Virus record (IMG/VR): IMGVR_UViG_3300034066_001346
Span: 1-64,000 of that record
Direction: 5' to 3' (one strand)
DNA: 64,000 nt
Origin: a virus
The position numbers and the translations under genes are program-made. The notes beneath the pieces were generated by a model. That model ran no database searches. It saw nothing but the letters and a program-made list of their open reading frames with translations, and was not told the DNA's origin. Below are positions 22,420-29,658 of this stretch, piece by piece; the stretch's first letter is position 1; each line of letters starts with the position of its first letter.

Positions 22420-22732
22420 AGATAAAGATAAACTAAATAAGTGTTTAGAGATCTTGGACACCACCGACCTTGGGCTATCCATGGTATGGCTGTGGACCTG
22501 GTCGACTATTCAAAACATCGTTAGCGATGACAACTGGACTGCACAGGCAACCCTTGATGAGATGTGGGAGCACCTGTGTGAGGCTGTAGAGGCAGGCCAG
22601 GGATTCTCCTTAGAGTACGGAGCAGAACAGCACCAGGACGATGTACTTGAATGGATGTTAAATCGTGGGTACATCTTGGACCCACTAGATTCACTTGATG
22701 ATGAGGATGAAGAAGATGCAAGCGACGAGTAA
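22409..22732 (+). CDS. Hypothetical very acidic protein
   Basis: 107 residues with a Trp-rich centre (MVWLWTWSTIQNIV) and an Asp/Glu tail. The start at 22409 is preferred over 22367 for its smaller overlap and GGAGC site. Acidic tail might mimic nucleic acid; speculation. Confidence 0.6.
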   Translation: MKPEDKDKLNKCLEILDTTDLGLSMVWLWTWSTIQNIVSDDNWTAQATLDEMWEHLCEAVEAGQGFSLEYGAEQHQDDVLEWMLNRGYILDPLDSLDDEDEEDASDE

Positions 22733-22850
22733 ATATATCAATGAGCAATTAAATAAGGCACAGGAGCTTTTGTGGGGTGGGTCAGAAACAGAGAACATTC
22801 AGGCCCACAACATCGTTGCTAGTTTAATTAAACATCTAGAAAAAAACTAA
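22716..22850 (+). CDS. Small hypothetical protein
   Basis: 44 residues, helical, KYINEQLNKAQELLWGG.... Overlaps the upstream gene by 17 nt. Last gene of operon P13. Confidence 0.5.
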   Translation: MQATSKYINEQLNKAQELLWGGSETENIQAHNIVASLIKHLEKN

Positions 22851-22868
22851 ATATAGGCGGAATATCTA

Positions 22869-22897
22869 TTTACAATTTCTGTAAATTGATATATAAT
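22869..22897 (+). promoter_or_regulatory. Sigma-70 promoter with palindromic operator
   Basis: TTTACA (22869-22874), 17 bp, TATAAT (22892-22897). The -35 is one arm of TTTACA-N5-TGTAAA (22869-22885), a likely repressor or autoregulator site for the Lsr2-like gene. It lacks the TTGTCA box. Confidence 0.75.
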
Positions 22898-22934
22898 AAA
22901 TACAACAACTTATATCTCTTGAAAGGGGATTCAA

Positions 22935-23084
22935 ATGACAACAAAGCGTGAATATCTAAAGCAGCAAGGCATTACAGTAGGAGCCCGTGGCCGTTTCTCA
23001 GGAGCAGCCAAGGTAGCTTTGCAAGAGGCAGTAAACAAGGGCATTACCTTCACAGCAGAGGCGCCAACTAACAAGGCTAAGTAA
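22935..23084 (+). CDS. Minimal Lsr2-type DNA-binding protein
   Basis: 49 residues: REYLKQQGITVGARGRFSG matches the C-terminal domain of actinobacterial Lsr2 (W/Y....GI.V..RGR....V..A), where the RGR loop (here 18-20) inserts into the AT-rich minor groove. The N-terminal oligomerisation domain of Lsr2 is absent. It could antagonise host xenogeneic silencing or organise phage DNA; both are inferences. Start follows AAAGGGGA; a 9-bp hairpin follows the stop. Confidence 0.7.
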   Translation: MTTKREYLKQQGITVGARGRFSGAAKVALQEAVNKGITFTAEAPTNKAK

Positions 23085-23096
23085 CAAACTAGATCG

Positions 23097-23129
23097 AAGG
23101 GGTGGTTGAGTCAAGGCTTGCCACCCCTT
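23097..23129 (+). terminator. Hairpin after the Lsr2-like gene
   Basis: Perfect 9-bp arms AAGGGGTGG/CCACCCCTT, 15-nt loop, no clear U-tract. Confidence 0.55.
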
Positions 23130-23167
23130 CCCTATTGTGGTAAAATCAACTAAGAAAGGCGGAACCA

Positions 23168-23530
23168 ATGGCTAAATCACCAGCAGACAAAGTAGCAGAC
23201 CAACTAGTAGAACTAACAGAGAACCATTTCTTTAATCCAGCAATCTTTGGTCGAGTACTAGCAGACCAACCACTTTATACGACAGACCGCATTATGGAAA
23301 TGGTTGCTCAAATAATTAGTTACCAAGCCAAGCGATACAAGACGGAAGCAACGAACGGCAAGACAAGCGAAGGCTTATTCCTTGCTAAAGAGTTAGATAG
23401 AATGCTTAAACATCTAACAGATTCCTACAAATGGAATAATCTTAAATTACCTCAATCAAATAAAACACATTCCCAACTTAAAGAAGAGCCAAGTATAAAT
23501 TCTAAGAAGTCTTGGGTCAAGTTAAATTAA
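23168..23530 (+). CDS. Hypothetical protein
   Basis: 120 residues, MAKSPADKVADQLVELTENHF..., mostly helical with a polar C-terminus. Pattern FNPAIFGRVLADQPLYTTDRI is similar to unknowns of actinophages by memory. Start follows AAAGGCGGA. Last plus-strand gene before the repeat-rich block. Confidence 0.6.
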   Translation: MAKSPADKVADQLVELTENHFFNPAIFGRVLADQPLYTTDRIMEMVAQIISYQAKRYKTEATNGKTSEGLFLAKELDRMLKHLTDSYKWNNLKLPQSNKTHSQLKEEPSINSKKSWVKLN

Positions 23531-24042
23531 TTAAACATAGCTCACAGAATTATCCACATCCTTATCCACAGGGTGTGGATTTTTTTGTGGATAAAATGTG
23601 TGGGCATGGGGCGAAATTTTTCTATTACGACAACATAATAAAAATCCCTGAAAATTATATAGAAATGTCGACAAATCTATTTAAATACATACAGAATTGT
23701 AGACAAATTGCCATAAATTGTCCAGAATATAATAGAATAAATATACATAAATATTGGACAAAGAGGGCGAAATTGTCTATTTACGACAGTTGACAAAAAT
23801 TCCCTGAAATGTATCTATTGACAAATATGGGGGAATATGCCAGATTAGACAAAACATTACGAAATGTCAATCATTAGGATGACGCCCAATTACATGTAGT
23901 AGATTTGTCGATAAATAGATAGTAATCCAGGGTAAATTAATAGTAAATTATTTCATAGATACATAGATCTATGCAGTCAAAATGGGCTTCTAAGGGGGTT
24001 TTAAGACCTTTATAAAAGGCGGGGGATACTAGGATATGGAGC
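23531..24042. other. Repeat-rich gene-free block, candidate replication origin
   Basis: Contains three perfect DnaA boxes (23550-23558, 23562-23570, 23586-23594), about ten copies of TTGTC/GACAA between 23665 and 23910 (for example ATGTCGACAAAT at 23665), and a ~50-bp degenerate direct repeat (23609-23660 and 23766-23820) carrying GGGCGAAA, TCTATT, ACGACA and CCCTGAAA. It is AT-rich and lies where plus and minus gene blocks converge. DnaA boxes plus iteron-like repeats suggest an origin; the sequence alone does not prove it. Confidence 0.5.
23564..23588 (+). terminator. Intrinsic terminator built from DnaA boxes
   Basis: ATCCACA (23564-23570), loop GGG, TGTGGAT (23574-23580), then seven T. 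The stem arms are DnaA-box sequences. It should end the 23168 transcript. Confidence 0.75.
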
Positions 24043-24384
24043 TTATTTGCCCATTTGATTTGGCCAATGTAGGAAATCTTTGCTTCCAAATGGCCAAGGC
24101 ATGGGTGGATTTCTCTTTGCTTCATCTAATCCAGAATCAGCTATTTTAGCAGCATCATCTCCATCTACTATAATTTCTGATGATCCACCTTTATTCCAAT
24201 CTATAGTTACCACATAGTTATCATTAGTTTTATCAAATTCAATTTCTAAACTATAATAAGATCCTGAGTAGAATATTGGACCAGGACCTATATCAGGGTT
24301 ATATTCTTTATACTGAGAATAGTCTTCATCAACTACCGCCTTGACCAAATCAGCTATTAGTACCTTTTTCATAAACTTATCCAT
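24043..24384 (-). CDS. Hypothetical protein
   Basis: 113 residues. A helical start (KVLIADLVKAVVDEDY), a beta middle (YYSLEIEFDKTNDNYVVTIDW) and a Pro/Trp-rich end. First minus-strand gene of the long leftward block's distal end. Not recognised. Confidence 0.6.
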   Translation of the reverse strand: MDKFMKKVLIADLVKAVVDEDYSQYKEYNPDIGPGPIFYSGSYYSLEIEFDKTNDNYVVTIDWNKGGSSEIIVDGDDAAKIADSGLDEAKRNPPMPWPFGSKDFLHWPNQMGK

Positions 24385-24387
24385 GGC

Positions 24388-24882
24388 TTATCTTAACACC
24401 TTTGCACCTTTAATTACATTACATCTTCCGTGTGCTGGTCTAACATTATCTAAGCTATCTGTACCACCCTTTGATAAAGGATATAGGTGATCTATATGAA
24501 AGCCATTATCCCAGCCAGGCTTACCACACTGTCTTGGAGCAGATAAATCTATTGGGTTTTGGCAGATATGGCATAAATTCCCATACTTATCCAGAACCTG
24601 TTTCTCAGAGTAGGGAGCATGTTCATTGTTTCTTTTTAAAGCTTCACGCTTTCTATTTTTCTTTCTTCCCCATTCTTTTACTTTATCTGGGTTGGCTTTT
24701 TTATATTTTTGCTCATGAACCACTCTTTTGTCTCTATTTTCTTTATCATATTTTTTACTGGTTTTTCTACTTTTCTCTGGATTTGCTCTATGATAGGCAG
24801 CATTATAAATAGACCTACATGGCTTGCAATAGGTATCATTTATTGATTCAGCAACCCTGCATGAACTACAAATTCTCATCAA
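24388..24882 (-). CDS. HNH endonuclease
   Basis: 164 residues. N-terminal CSSC and CKPC zinc pairs, a basic central region, then CHICQ...FHIDHLYPLSKGGTDS...VRPAHGRCN, the HNH core with flanking zinc ligands. It may be a homing nuclease or assist packaging; it is far from the terminase genes, and small HTH genes lie nearby. Confidence 0.85.
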   Translation of the reverse strand: MMRICSSCRVAESINDTYCKPCRSIYNAAYHRANPEKSRKTSKKYDKENRDKRVVHEQKYKKANPDKVKEWGRKKNRKREALKRNNEHAPYSEKQVLDKYGNLCHICQNPIDLSAPRQCGKPGWDNGFHIDHLYPLSKGGTDSLDNVRPAHGRCNVIKGAKVLR

Positions 24883-24904
24883 ACCACTACGCCCTTCTTC
24901 ATGG

Positions 24905-25087
24905 CTATTTACAGCTTACGCAGTAGTATGGAGCACGTAAATGATCTGGATGAGTATATACAGATTGAGCACATTTAGCACACGTAACCTTAATTAAATC
25001 AGATTGTTCTATATCAAAGGTAAATGACCTTGTGTAATATAGTTTAGTTATATACCAAGTAATGGCTATTGCTAATATAGTTATCAT
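24905..25087 (-). CDS. Membrane-anchored zinc ribbon
   Basis: 60 residues: N-terminal transmembrane helix (ITILAIAITWYITKLYY), then CAKC and CVSC. Start overlaps the upstream stop (ATGA). Confidence 0.6.
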   Translation of the reverse strand: MITILAIAITWYITKLYYTRSFTFDIEQSDLIKVTCAKCAQSVYTHPDHLRAPYYCVSCK

Positions 25088-25254
25088 GAGCTTAGTCCTT
25101 TAAATGAATGACATGCACATACGCCTACTATTTGATAGTTTTGTTCTACTTCGGCTAGATCATTATATATAGCTAATGCTTGACAGTAATGACACTTCTC
25201 TGTCTCTTGTTCTTCCGCCTCTAAATAGGCTTCAAAGTTATCTAATATACCCAT
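25084..25254 (-). CDS. Small zinc-binding protein
   Basis: 56 residues with CHYC and CACH, acidic N-terminus. Starts 1 nt after the upstream stop and overlaps the following gene. Not recognised. Confidence 0.6.
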   Translation of the reverse strand: MGILDNFEAYLEAEEQETEKCHYCQALAIYNDLAEVEQNYQIVGVCACHSFKGLSS

Positions 25255-25255
25255 A

Positions 25256-25486
25256 TTACTTATTCCTTGGGATTAGTGTTTGTGGTCCTTCTGTACCAAA
25301 TAGGGATTTCTTTACTGGGACACAATTAGGTACTCTTCTACCGCCTTTATCCTTCATACCCACCTGCTTATATCCGCTCCAGCAAGCCTTCTCCATATTG
25401 TCCCATTTGTCCTCTTCTTCATTATCTGAGGTATAGCCCTTTGAGATCTCTTCATCTGTTAATTCAATGTTGTCGTTGTTTTCCAT
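25256..25486 (-). CDS. Hypothetical acidic protein, leaderless
   Basis: 76 residues with GYKQVGMKDKGGRRVPNCVP, a pattern seen in cyanophage and actinophage unknowns. The -10 (complement of 25493-25498) is 6 nt before the ATG, a leaderless promoter heading the 25486-24043 genes. Confidence 0.65.
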   Translation of the reverse strand: MENNDNIELTDEEISKGYTSDNEEEDKWDNMEKACWSGYKQVGMKDKGGRRVPNCVPVKKSLFGTEGPQTLIPRNK

Positions 25487-25506
25487 AAATCTATTATACC
25501 ATATTC

Positions 25507-25626
25507 CTAGTCAACTGATATGGACATTACCTTACAATAGATTAATTGATCTTCTACCTTATGCCAATCCCAAAATAAAGGATCTTTAAATGGTTGATTG
25601 CATACATCACACTCTGGTGGTTTCAT
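25507..25626 (-). CDS. Small Cys protein
   Basis: 39 residues, MKPPECDVCNQPFKDPLFWD..., CxxC plus Trp pair. ATGA overlap with the upstream gene. Confidence 0.5.
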   Translation of the reverse strand: MKPPECDVCNQPFKDPLFWDWHKVEDQLIYCKVMSISVD

Positions 25627-25802
25627 TCCTCTTCCCCATCTACAAGTAAAGCTTTATTCATCCAGATCTCACCTGCTGGATTCATGGAATACATCAGATA
25701 CATTAGCTCACCGCAAAATTTACAATCAGGTACTGAGGTAAGCTTATTTACACTCATCTTTAATTCCGCTTTACACTTACATTTCCATCCGTAATCATAC
25801 AT
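25623..25802 (-). CDS. Small zinc protein
   Basis: 59 residues with CKC and CKFCG, Met/Tyr-rich centre. Coupled to genes on both sides. Not recognised. Confidence 0.55.
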   Translation of the reverse strand: MYDYGWKCKCKAELKMSVNKLTSVPDCKFCGELMYLMYSMNPAGEIWMNKALLVDGEEE

Positions 25803-25964
25803 CTAGAGCCTTCTCCAGTTTCTATATATACCGTATTCATCTAGCCATTTAATTAACAGCCATTTCTCAATCTTTAATTCTTCTGCTATCTGAGTAACTG
25901 ATCGTTCTTTAACGATATACTGCTCAATTAGCCAGTCTTTATCAGTATATTTAGGATTTCCCAT
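25803..25964 (-). CDS. Small helix-turn-helix protein
   Basis: 53 residues, KDWLIEQYIVKERSVTQIAEELKI..., an HTH of the kind found in homing endonuclease and resolvase tails. It is a paralogue of 52531-52677. A TATAAT is 8 nt before the ATG, so the leader is very short. May be a regulator. Confidence 0.65.
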   Translation of the reverse strand: MGNPKYTDKDWLIEQYIVKERSVTQIAEELKIEKWLLIKWLDEYGIYRNWRRL

Positions 25965-26050
25965 AGGTATCAATTATAAGTCACGTAGTGACAAAATGCT
26001 CTCTACCGCCGCCGATTTCACTAATTGGGATCAAATTAGACAATATATTA

Positions 26051-26179
26051 TTAATTACCTCTAGCTACCTTAGCAGCAAGCATACGCATACCAAGGGCGT
26101 TAGTTGCGGAATCCTCAATCGGTATTGCTTCGATCTCTCGTGCAATCTCTTCTCTAAGCATCATGTCGTCTAGGCTCAT
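26051..26179 (-). CDS. Small hypothetical protein
   Basis: 42 residues, SLDDMMLREEIAREIEAIPI..., helical. Overlaps the upstream gene's end by 26 nt. Not recognised. Confidence 0.5.
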   Translation of the reverse strand: MSLDDMMLREEIAREIEAIPIEDSATNALGMRMLAAKVARGN

Positions 26180-26447
26180 TATTAATAACCAGTCCGTGTT
26201 CAATGTCTCTGGCCCAAAGGTTGTCCCAGAGTTCGTTTATTGTTTCGTGCCCTATATCATCAAACAAATACATGTTATTCATTTCATTAAAGGTGTAACC
26301 GTACCACAATCCGCCTTCTTCCCAACTTAAATTATTTGTAGGCTCATTCATGGCTGCATCTATTGCATCATACATGTGAACTTCAGCAAAGATTGCCTGT
26401 CTTAGAGACGTAAATCTAAATATACGATTAACTAACCAATCAATCAT
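26154..26447 (-). CDS. Hypothetical acidic protein
   Basis: 97 residues read from ATG at 26447, which overlaps the upstream stop (ATGATTGA); a longer start at 26480 would overlap that gene deeply. EGGLWYGYTFNEMNNMYLFD in the middle. Not recognised. Confidence 0.55.
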   Translation of the reverse strand: MIDWLVNRIFRFTSLRQAIFAEVHMYDAIDAAMNEPTNNLSWEEGGLWYGYTFNEMNNMYLFDDIGHETINELWDNLWARDIEHGLVINNEPRRHDA

Positions 26448-26544
26448 TTTCTTGATCCTTTTCCCATGTAAGCTTTCCATCTTTATATACAGGCCAATAG
26501 CCTAATGACCGCCAGTCCATCTTCATGATCTTGGGTTCTTTCAT
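26440..26544 (-). CDS. Very small hypothetical protein
   Basis: 34 residues, KEPKIMKMDWRSLGYWPVYK..., no known motif; supported by overlap coupling with the next gene. Confidence 0.4.
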   Translation of the reverse strand: MKEPKIMKMDWRSLGYWPVYKDGKLTWEKDQEND

Positions 26545-26559
26545 ATCATAATGATAGTA

Positions 26560-26748
26560 TTATTTGGAGTTCTTGTCAATGACTTTTTCAAGTCTTTTCA
26601 TAAGTTTCTTTTGCTTCTCTATGGCTTCATTTATGGCGTCTTGAAAGCCTTGACACATCTTGCACATATCCATCATTTCTGGATACTTTTCCCATTGTGC
26701 TAAATTATTTGCTACATCGCATGTTGTACACATTGCTCTGTCTGTCAT
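26560..26748 (-). CDS. Small zinc protein with helical tail
   Basis: 62 residues with CTTC and CKMC and a Lys/Glu coiled tail. Resembles other two-CxxC mini-proteins in the window. Not recognised. Confidence 0.6.
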   Translation of the reverse strand: MTDRAMCTTCDVANNLAQWEKYPEMMDMCKMCQGFQDAINEAIEKQKKLMKRLEKVIDKNSK

Positions 26749-26759
26749 GTTAAACCAAT

Positions 26760-27038
26760 CTATTTAATGTATCTATGATCTATATGACCATGAGTGTATA
26801 TCTCATTATACACCTCATCATCTTCTGACTCTTCCCGCTTCCAGTGTATGTATGATTTAATATATACTGCTGCGTAAGCTATTGCTGAAAATATAAATCC
26901 GTATTGTTTTGTAATTAATGCATAAGTAATCCATAACACTTCATTAAAGCAAAGCACTATCCATCCCCAAATAGTTTTTCTGCCAACGAAATAGATACCA
27001 GTAACACCTATTACAGCTAAAACCCAGGACCACATCAT
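26760..27038 (-). CDS. Membrane protein, PnuC-like repeat
   Basis: 92 residues with about three transmembrane helices (WSWVLAVIGVTGIYFVG, WIVLCFNEVLWITYALI, FIFSAIAYAAVYIKSY) and a polar tail. The G..G..W pattern resembles half of the PnuC/SemiSWEET three-helix fold. If dimeric it might move nicotinamide riboside or a similar metabolite; this is inference. It overlaps the upstream oxygenase gene by 4 nt. Confidence 0.6.
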   Translation of the reverse strand: MMWSWVLAVIGVTGIYFVGRKTIWGWIVLCFNEVLWITYALITKQYGFIFSAIAYAAVYIKSYIHWKREESEDDEVYNEIYTHGHIDHRYIK

Positions 27039-27625
27039 ATAGCCTTTCCATAAAAATTAACATTTATGCTTATCCTAAAGCTTGTCTTTTGTGGATAAGC
27101 CCAGCTATGAAAAACATCTGAGTTCATTAATAATCCTGATCCAGCAGTTGGATTAAACTGTTTTAAAATAGAAAACTCTTCATACTTATGCTCATTGCCA
27201 TCATACTTAGGGTTGTACATTGTAGTTGGTCCGTCGCTATCATTAACAAAATAAACAAAAGATAGGCTATTGGGGTTTTTACCATGCATATCTACATGTA
27301 TTGGCAAAGGCCTTGGATCATCATTTTTGAAGGTAAAGTTTACTCTTGTTCTTAAAACTTTTCCTACCTTAAATCCATAATTTTTACAGAATTCATTAGT
27401 TAAATCCTTTGCCATTGCTTTCATTTTTTTTGATTCAGCATTTGCAAATACACCTACATCTTGAAAACTGTCACTAAATATGCCTGAGATATTGTCCTTC
27501 CTAGCACCAACCTTATTGGTGTAGTAATACGGCAATTCGTATATTATTTTTTTATAGTAATCTACTTTTTCATTACTTAAAAATGAATCACTATGTATAT
27601 ATCCAGGCTCAGGTATTATAATCAT
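27035..27625 (-). CDS. 2OG-Fe(II) oxygenase
   Basis: 196 residues with LPIHVDMHGKN (HxD ligands), FVYFVNDSDGPTTMY, GSGLLMNSDVFHSW (distal His) and RISINVNF (Arg). A compact member of the 2OG oxygenase fold. Substrate unknown. It is coupled to the small membrane protein downstream. Confidence 0.8.
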   Translation of the reverse strand: MIIIPEPGYIHSDSFLSNEKVDYYKKIIYELPYYYTNKVGARKDNISGIFSDSFQDVGVFANAESKKMKAMAKDLTNEFCKNYGFKVGKVLRTRVNFTFKNDDPRPLPIHVDMHGKNPNSLSFVYFVNDSDGPTTMYNPKYDGNEHKYEEFSILKQFNPTAGSGLLMNSDVFHSWAYPQKTSFRISINVNFYGKAI

Positions 27626-27630
27626 TTAGT

Positions 27631-28029
27631 TTAAAATGGTACATCCGATAGGCTTTTCCATGATGGGAATGCATCAAGTGCTTCTCCTTTAGGGGCATCC
27701 TTAGATAGCGTAAATGTAGTAACTGCAATTGTATCTGCATTAATTTCTACAGAAGTCCGCTTTTGACCTTCTTTATCTGTCCAAGTTTCTTCGTAAATCT
27801 TACCAGTAATAGTAACTTCCATTCCCTTTTTAAGGGTAACCTTTGACTGTTCCGCTAAGCTCTTCCAGGCCTTAACTGTCCACCACGAAGTGTTCTTATC
27901 TTCCCATTGACCGCTTTGATCATTCTTAACACGATCACTTGTTGCTACACGCAATCTAACTCCGTTTGAACCAACTGACTCTGGCTCTTGACCAATTCTT
28001 CCAGTTAATGTAATAAATGGATTTGCCAT
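27631..28029 (-). CDS. ssb: Single-stranded DNA-binding protein
   Basis: 132 residues: OB fold with FITLTGRIGQEPE, VRLRVATSDR, TSWWTVKAWKSLAE, LKKGMEVTITGKIYEETWTD. The tail is short but ends SDVPF, close to the DDIPF peptide that recruits partners. AGGCGG ribosome site. It binds ssDNA in replication and repair. Confidence 0.9.
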   Translation of the reverse strand: MANPFITLTGRIGQEPESVGSNGVRLRVATSDRVKNDQSGQWEDKNTSWWTVKAWKSLAEQSKVTLKKGMEVTITGKIYEETWTDKEGQKRTSVEINADTIAVTTFTLSKDAPKGEALDAFPSWKSLSDVPF

Positions 28030-28091
28030 TTTACCGCCTTCTTTCTATAGATAACTATTTTATAATATAAAAAATAGTATGTCAATACTTG

Positions 28092-28163
28092 CTGGGAATA
28101 CTGGATTCGAACCAATGACCTAGAAGTTAACAGCTTCCCGCTCTGCCGCTGAGCTAATCCCCA
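28092..28163 (-). tRNA. tRNA-Asn (GUU)
   Basis: Acceptor TGGGGAT/ATTCCCA, anticodon stem GGAAG/CTTCT with loop CTGTTAA, T arm with GGTTCGAATC, discriminator G. The upstream protein gene ends inside its first 10 nt. Confidence 0.85.
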
Positions 28164-28342
28164 ATTAATTTATCTTTGATTCTTTTCCATTTTCCGTACT
28201 TAGTAGGAACTCCACAGCCTAAATACTCTTGTCCAGTCTCCATATCAATTAGCTTCCATTTACCTGGAGCCTTAGTATGAATTGTTAAATCAACTGCATT
28301 AGGATATTCTTCAACATGGGATCCGTCTAGAAGCCTTCTCAC
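28154..28342 (-). CDS. Hypothetical protein (GTG start), overlaps tRNA
   Basis: 62 residues with WKLIDMETGQEYLGCG and GKWKRIK. GTG overlaps the upstream TGA. The last codons (IGD, stop) are inside the tRNA-Asn 5' end, so tRNA processing would cut this mRNA. Not recognised. Confidence 0.6.
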   Translation of the reverse strand: MRRLLDGSHVEEYPNAVDLTIHTKAPGKWKLIDMETGQEYLGCGVPTKYGKWKRIKDKLIGD

Positions 28343-28467
28343 TTTTCTTCCTCTGGCTCTTTTGTTTGCACAAAAGGTGTGCCCTTTGAGTTTTCAATTA
28401 ATCTCTTATTATGGCTTCCGTCACAATATGGATGATTTGCACTCTTGTTGCATACACACATTTTCAT
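28339..28467 (-). CDS. CDGSH iron-sulfur mini-protein
   Basis: 42 residues: CVCNKSANHPYCDGSH has ligands C4, C6, C15 and H19 in exactly the CDGSH spacing (CxC-x2-S-x3-P-x-CDGSH) of mitoNEET-type 2Fe-2S proteins. No signal or membrane segment, so it is cytoplasmic. Such domains transfer clusters or electrons. It is close to AhpD/AhpC, suggesting a redox role. Confidence 0.8.
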   Translation of the reverse strand: MKMCVCNKSANHPYCDGSHNKRLIENSKGTPFVQTKEPEEEK

Positions 28468-28611
28468 TTAATCAATCTCCTCAATAGGTATCATTCTGTT
28501 GCATCTCTTACAATAATCGTATGACATTCCAGTAAATGGGCAAGAGCCTCCATAAACTAAATTATGACTCTTGATACTGCAAATAATACCACCGAAAAAA
28601 TCTTTTATCAT
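28468..28611 (-). CDS. Small Cys-rich protein
   Basis: 47 residues with C-S, SCPFTG and CKRC. Start overlaps the AhpD-like gene's stop by 4 nt, so it belongs to the peroxide operon. Possible zinc or Fe-S protein. Confidence 0.55.
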   Translation of the reverse strand: MIKDFFGGIICSIKSHNLVYGGSCPFTGMSYDYCKRCNRMIPIEEID

Positions 28612-29135
28612 GCAGATAATATCTTTGAAACTGCATTCATTGTTGCTGCAATTCTTCCGATATCTCTTAGTTGCTCTGCTGTATAGCCAAACCCTTTAAG
28701 AGTTTCATAATGGCCCTTTACGCAGAAATGACATTTACCTACAATTGATGCAGCTAAAGAATACCCCTCAAACTTTGTCTTTTCAGTTCCGCCATGTGTG
28801 GCAATAGCATTCATTCTTAGCTGAGCTGGAAGGCCAGAAAGGTTAGGGTCATCTGCCATCTCTAAATATGGATACCAAACATTGTTTTGAGCCATTATGG
28901 ATCCAGCTGTAAGAGCAGCATTTTTTTCAACTTCATTATCTGAGTTTGATGATATGAATGCAACAAGCTTGGAGTTTCCAGTAGCAAACGCTGCGGCAAG
29001 AGCTATGTATCTTGCGTCCTCTGTATTAATCCCAGAGCTTCTATTCATTACAGAATCAAGGTTAAGCTTTATATCTTTAGCATATTCAGGGAGTGACTCC
29101 TTAAGTAGCTCTACCCAATCAGCCAATTGTTTCAC
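28608..29135 (-). CDS. ahpD: AhpD-like alkylhydroperoxidase
   Basis: 175 residues: LTAGSIMAQNNVWYPY, LRMNAIATHGGTEK, and the active site GKCHFCVKGH (C135, C138, H142), then IGRIAATMNAVSKIL. In mycobacteria AhpD re-reduces AhpC and has weak peroxidase activity. GTG start overlaps the ahpC stop (29119-29135), a tight operon. Confidence 0.9.
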   Translation of the reverse strand: MKQLADWVELLKESLPEYAKDIKLNLDSVMNRSSGINTEDARYIALAAAFATGNSKLVAFISSNSDNEVEKNAALTAGSIMAQNNVWYPYLEMADDPNLSGLPAQLRMNAIATHGGTEKTKFEGYSLAASIVGKCHFCVKGHYETLKGFGYTAEQLRDIGRIAATMNAVSKILSA

Positions 29136-29658
29136 CGCCTAAAGGTCTGTTACATGCACAAAGCTCTCCCGTTTGCAGAGCATCTAAAACACGAAGAGCT
29201 TCATCGGCATTTCTTCCAACATCAAGATTATTAACAGTTACATGCTGAATTGTATTTTCTGGATCGATTATAAATGTTGCACGATATGCAACTCCTGATG
29301 GAGATATTACTCCAAGATCTTCTGCCAATTGTCTGGCTGTATCAGCAAAAGACCACGAGTTTGTTTTACGTAGATCTTCGTGTGCATTTCTCCATGCAAT
29401 CTTACAAAATTCATTATCTACAGAGCCTGTTATAAGAACGGTATCTCTGTCATTAAAGTCATTAACTAGTTTGTCATAAGCAACAATTTCTGTTGGACAT
29501 ACAAATGTAAAATCTTTTGGATAAAAAACAATTATCTTCCACTTTCCAGGAAATGAGTCCTGATTAAGAACTTCAAAAGAACTATCTTCATAAGTTAAGG
29601 CACCTGGCTTAACTCCAACTAAAGAAAAATTACCTAACTTATCACCGATTGTTTTCAT
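29119..29658 (-). CDS. ahpC: AhpC-type peroxiredoxin
   Basis: 179 residues with FYPKDFTFVCPTE (peroxidatic C54) and GELCACNRPLGGE near the end carrying the resolving cysteines. It reduces H2O2, organic peroxides and peroxynitrite. A strong promoter lies upstream and a hairpin (TGGTAC/GCACCA) in the leader. With AhpD it forms a complete actinobacterial-type peroxide system. Confidence 0.92.
   Translation of the reverse strand: MKTIGDKLGNFSLVGVKPGALTYEDSSFEVLNQDSFPGKWKIIVFYPKDFTFVCPTEIVAYDKLVNDFNDRDTVLITGSVDNEFCKIAWRNAHEDLRKTNSWSFADTARQLAEDLGVISPSGVAYRATFIIDPENTIQHVTVNNLDVGRNADEALRVLDALQTGELCACNRPLGGETIG

Noticed and set aside
23512-23793. A 93-codon plus-strand frame over the repeat block
   Set aside because: It lacks a ribosome site, runs through the terminator, DnaA boxes and iterated motifs, and has unlikely composition.
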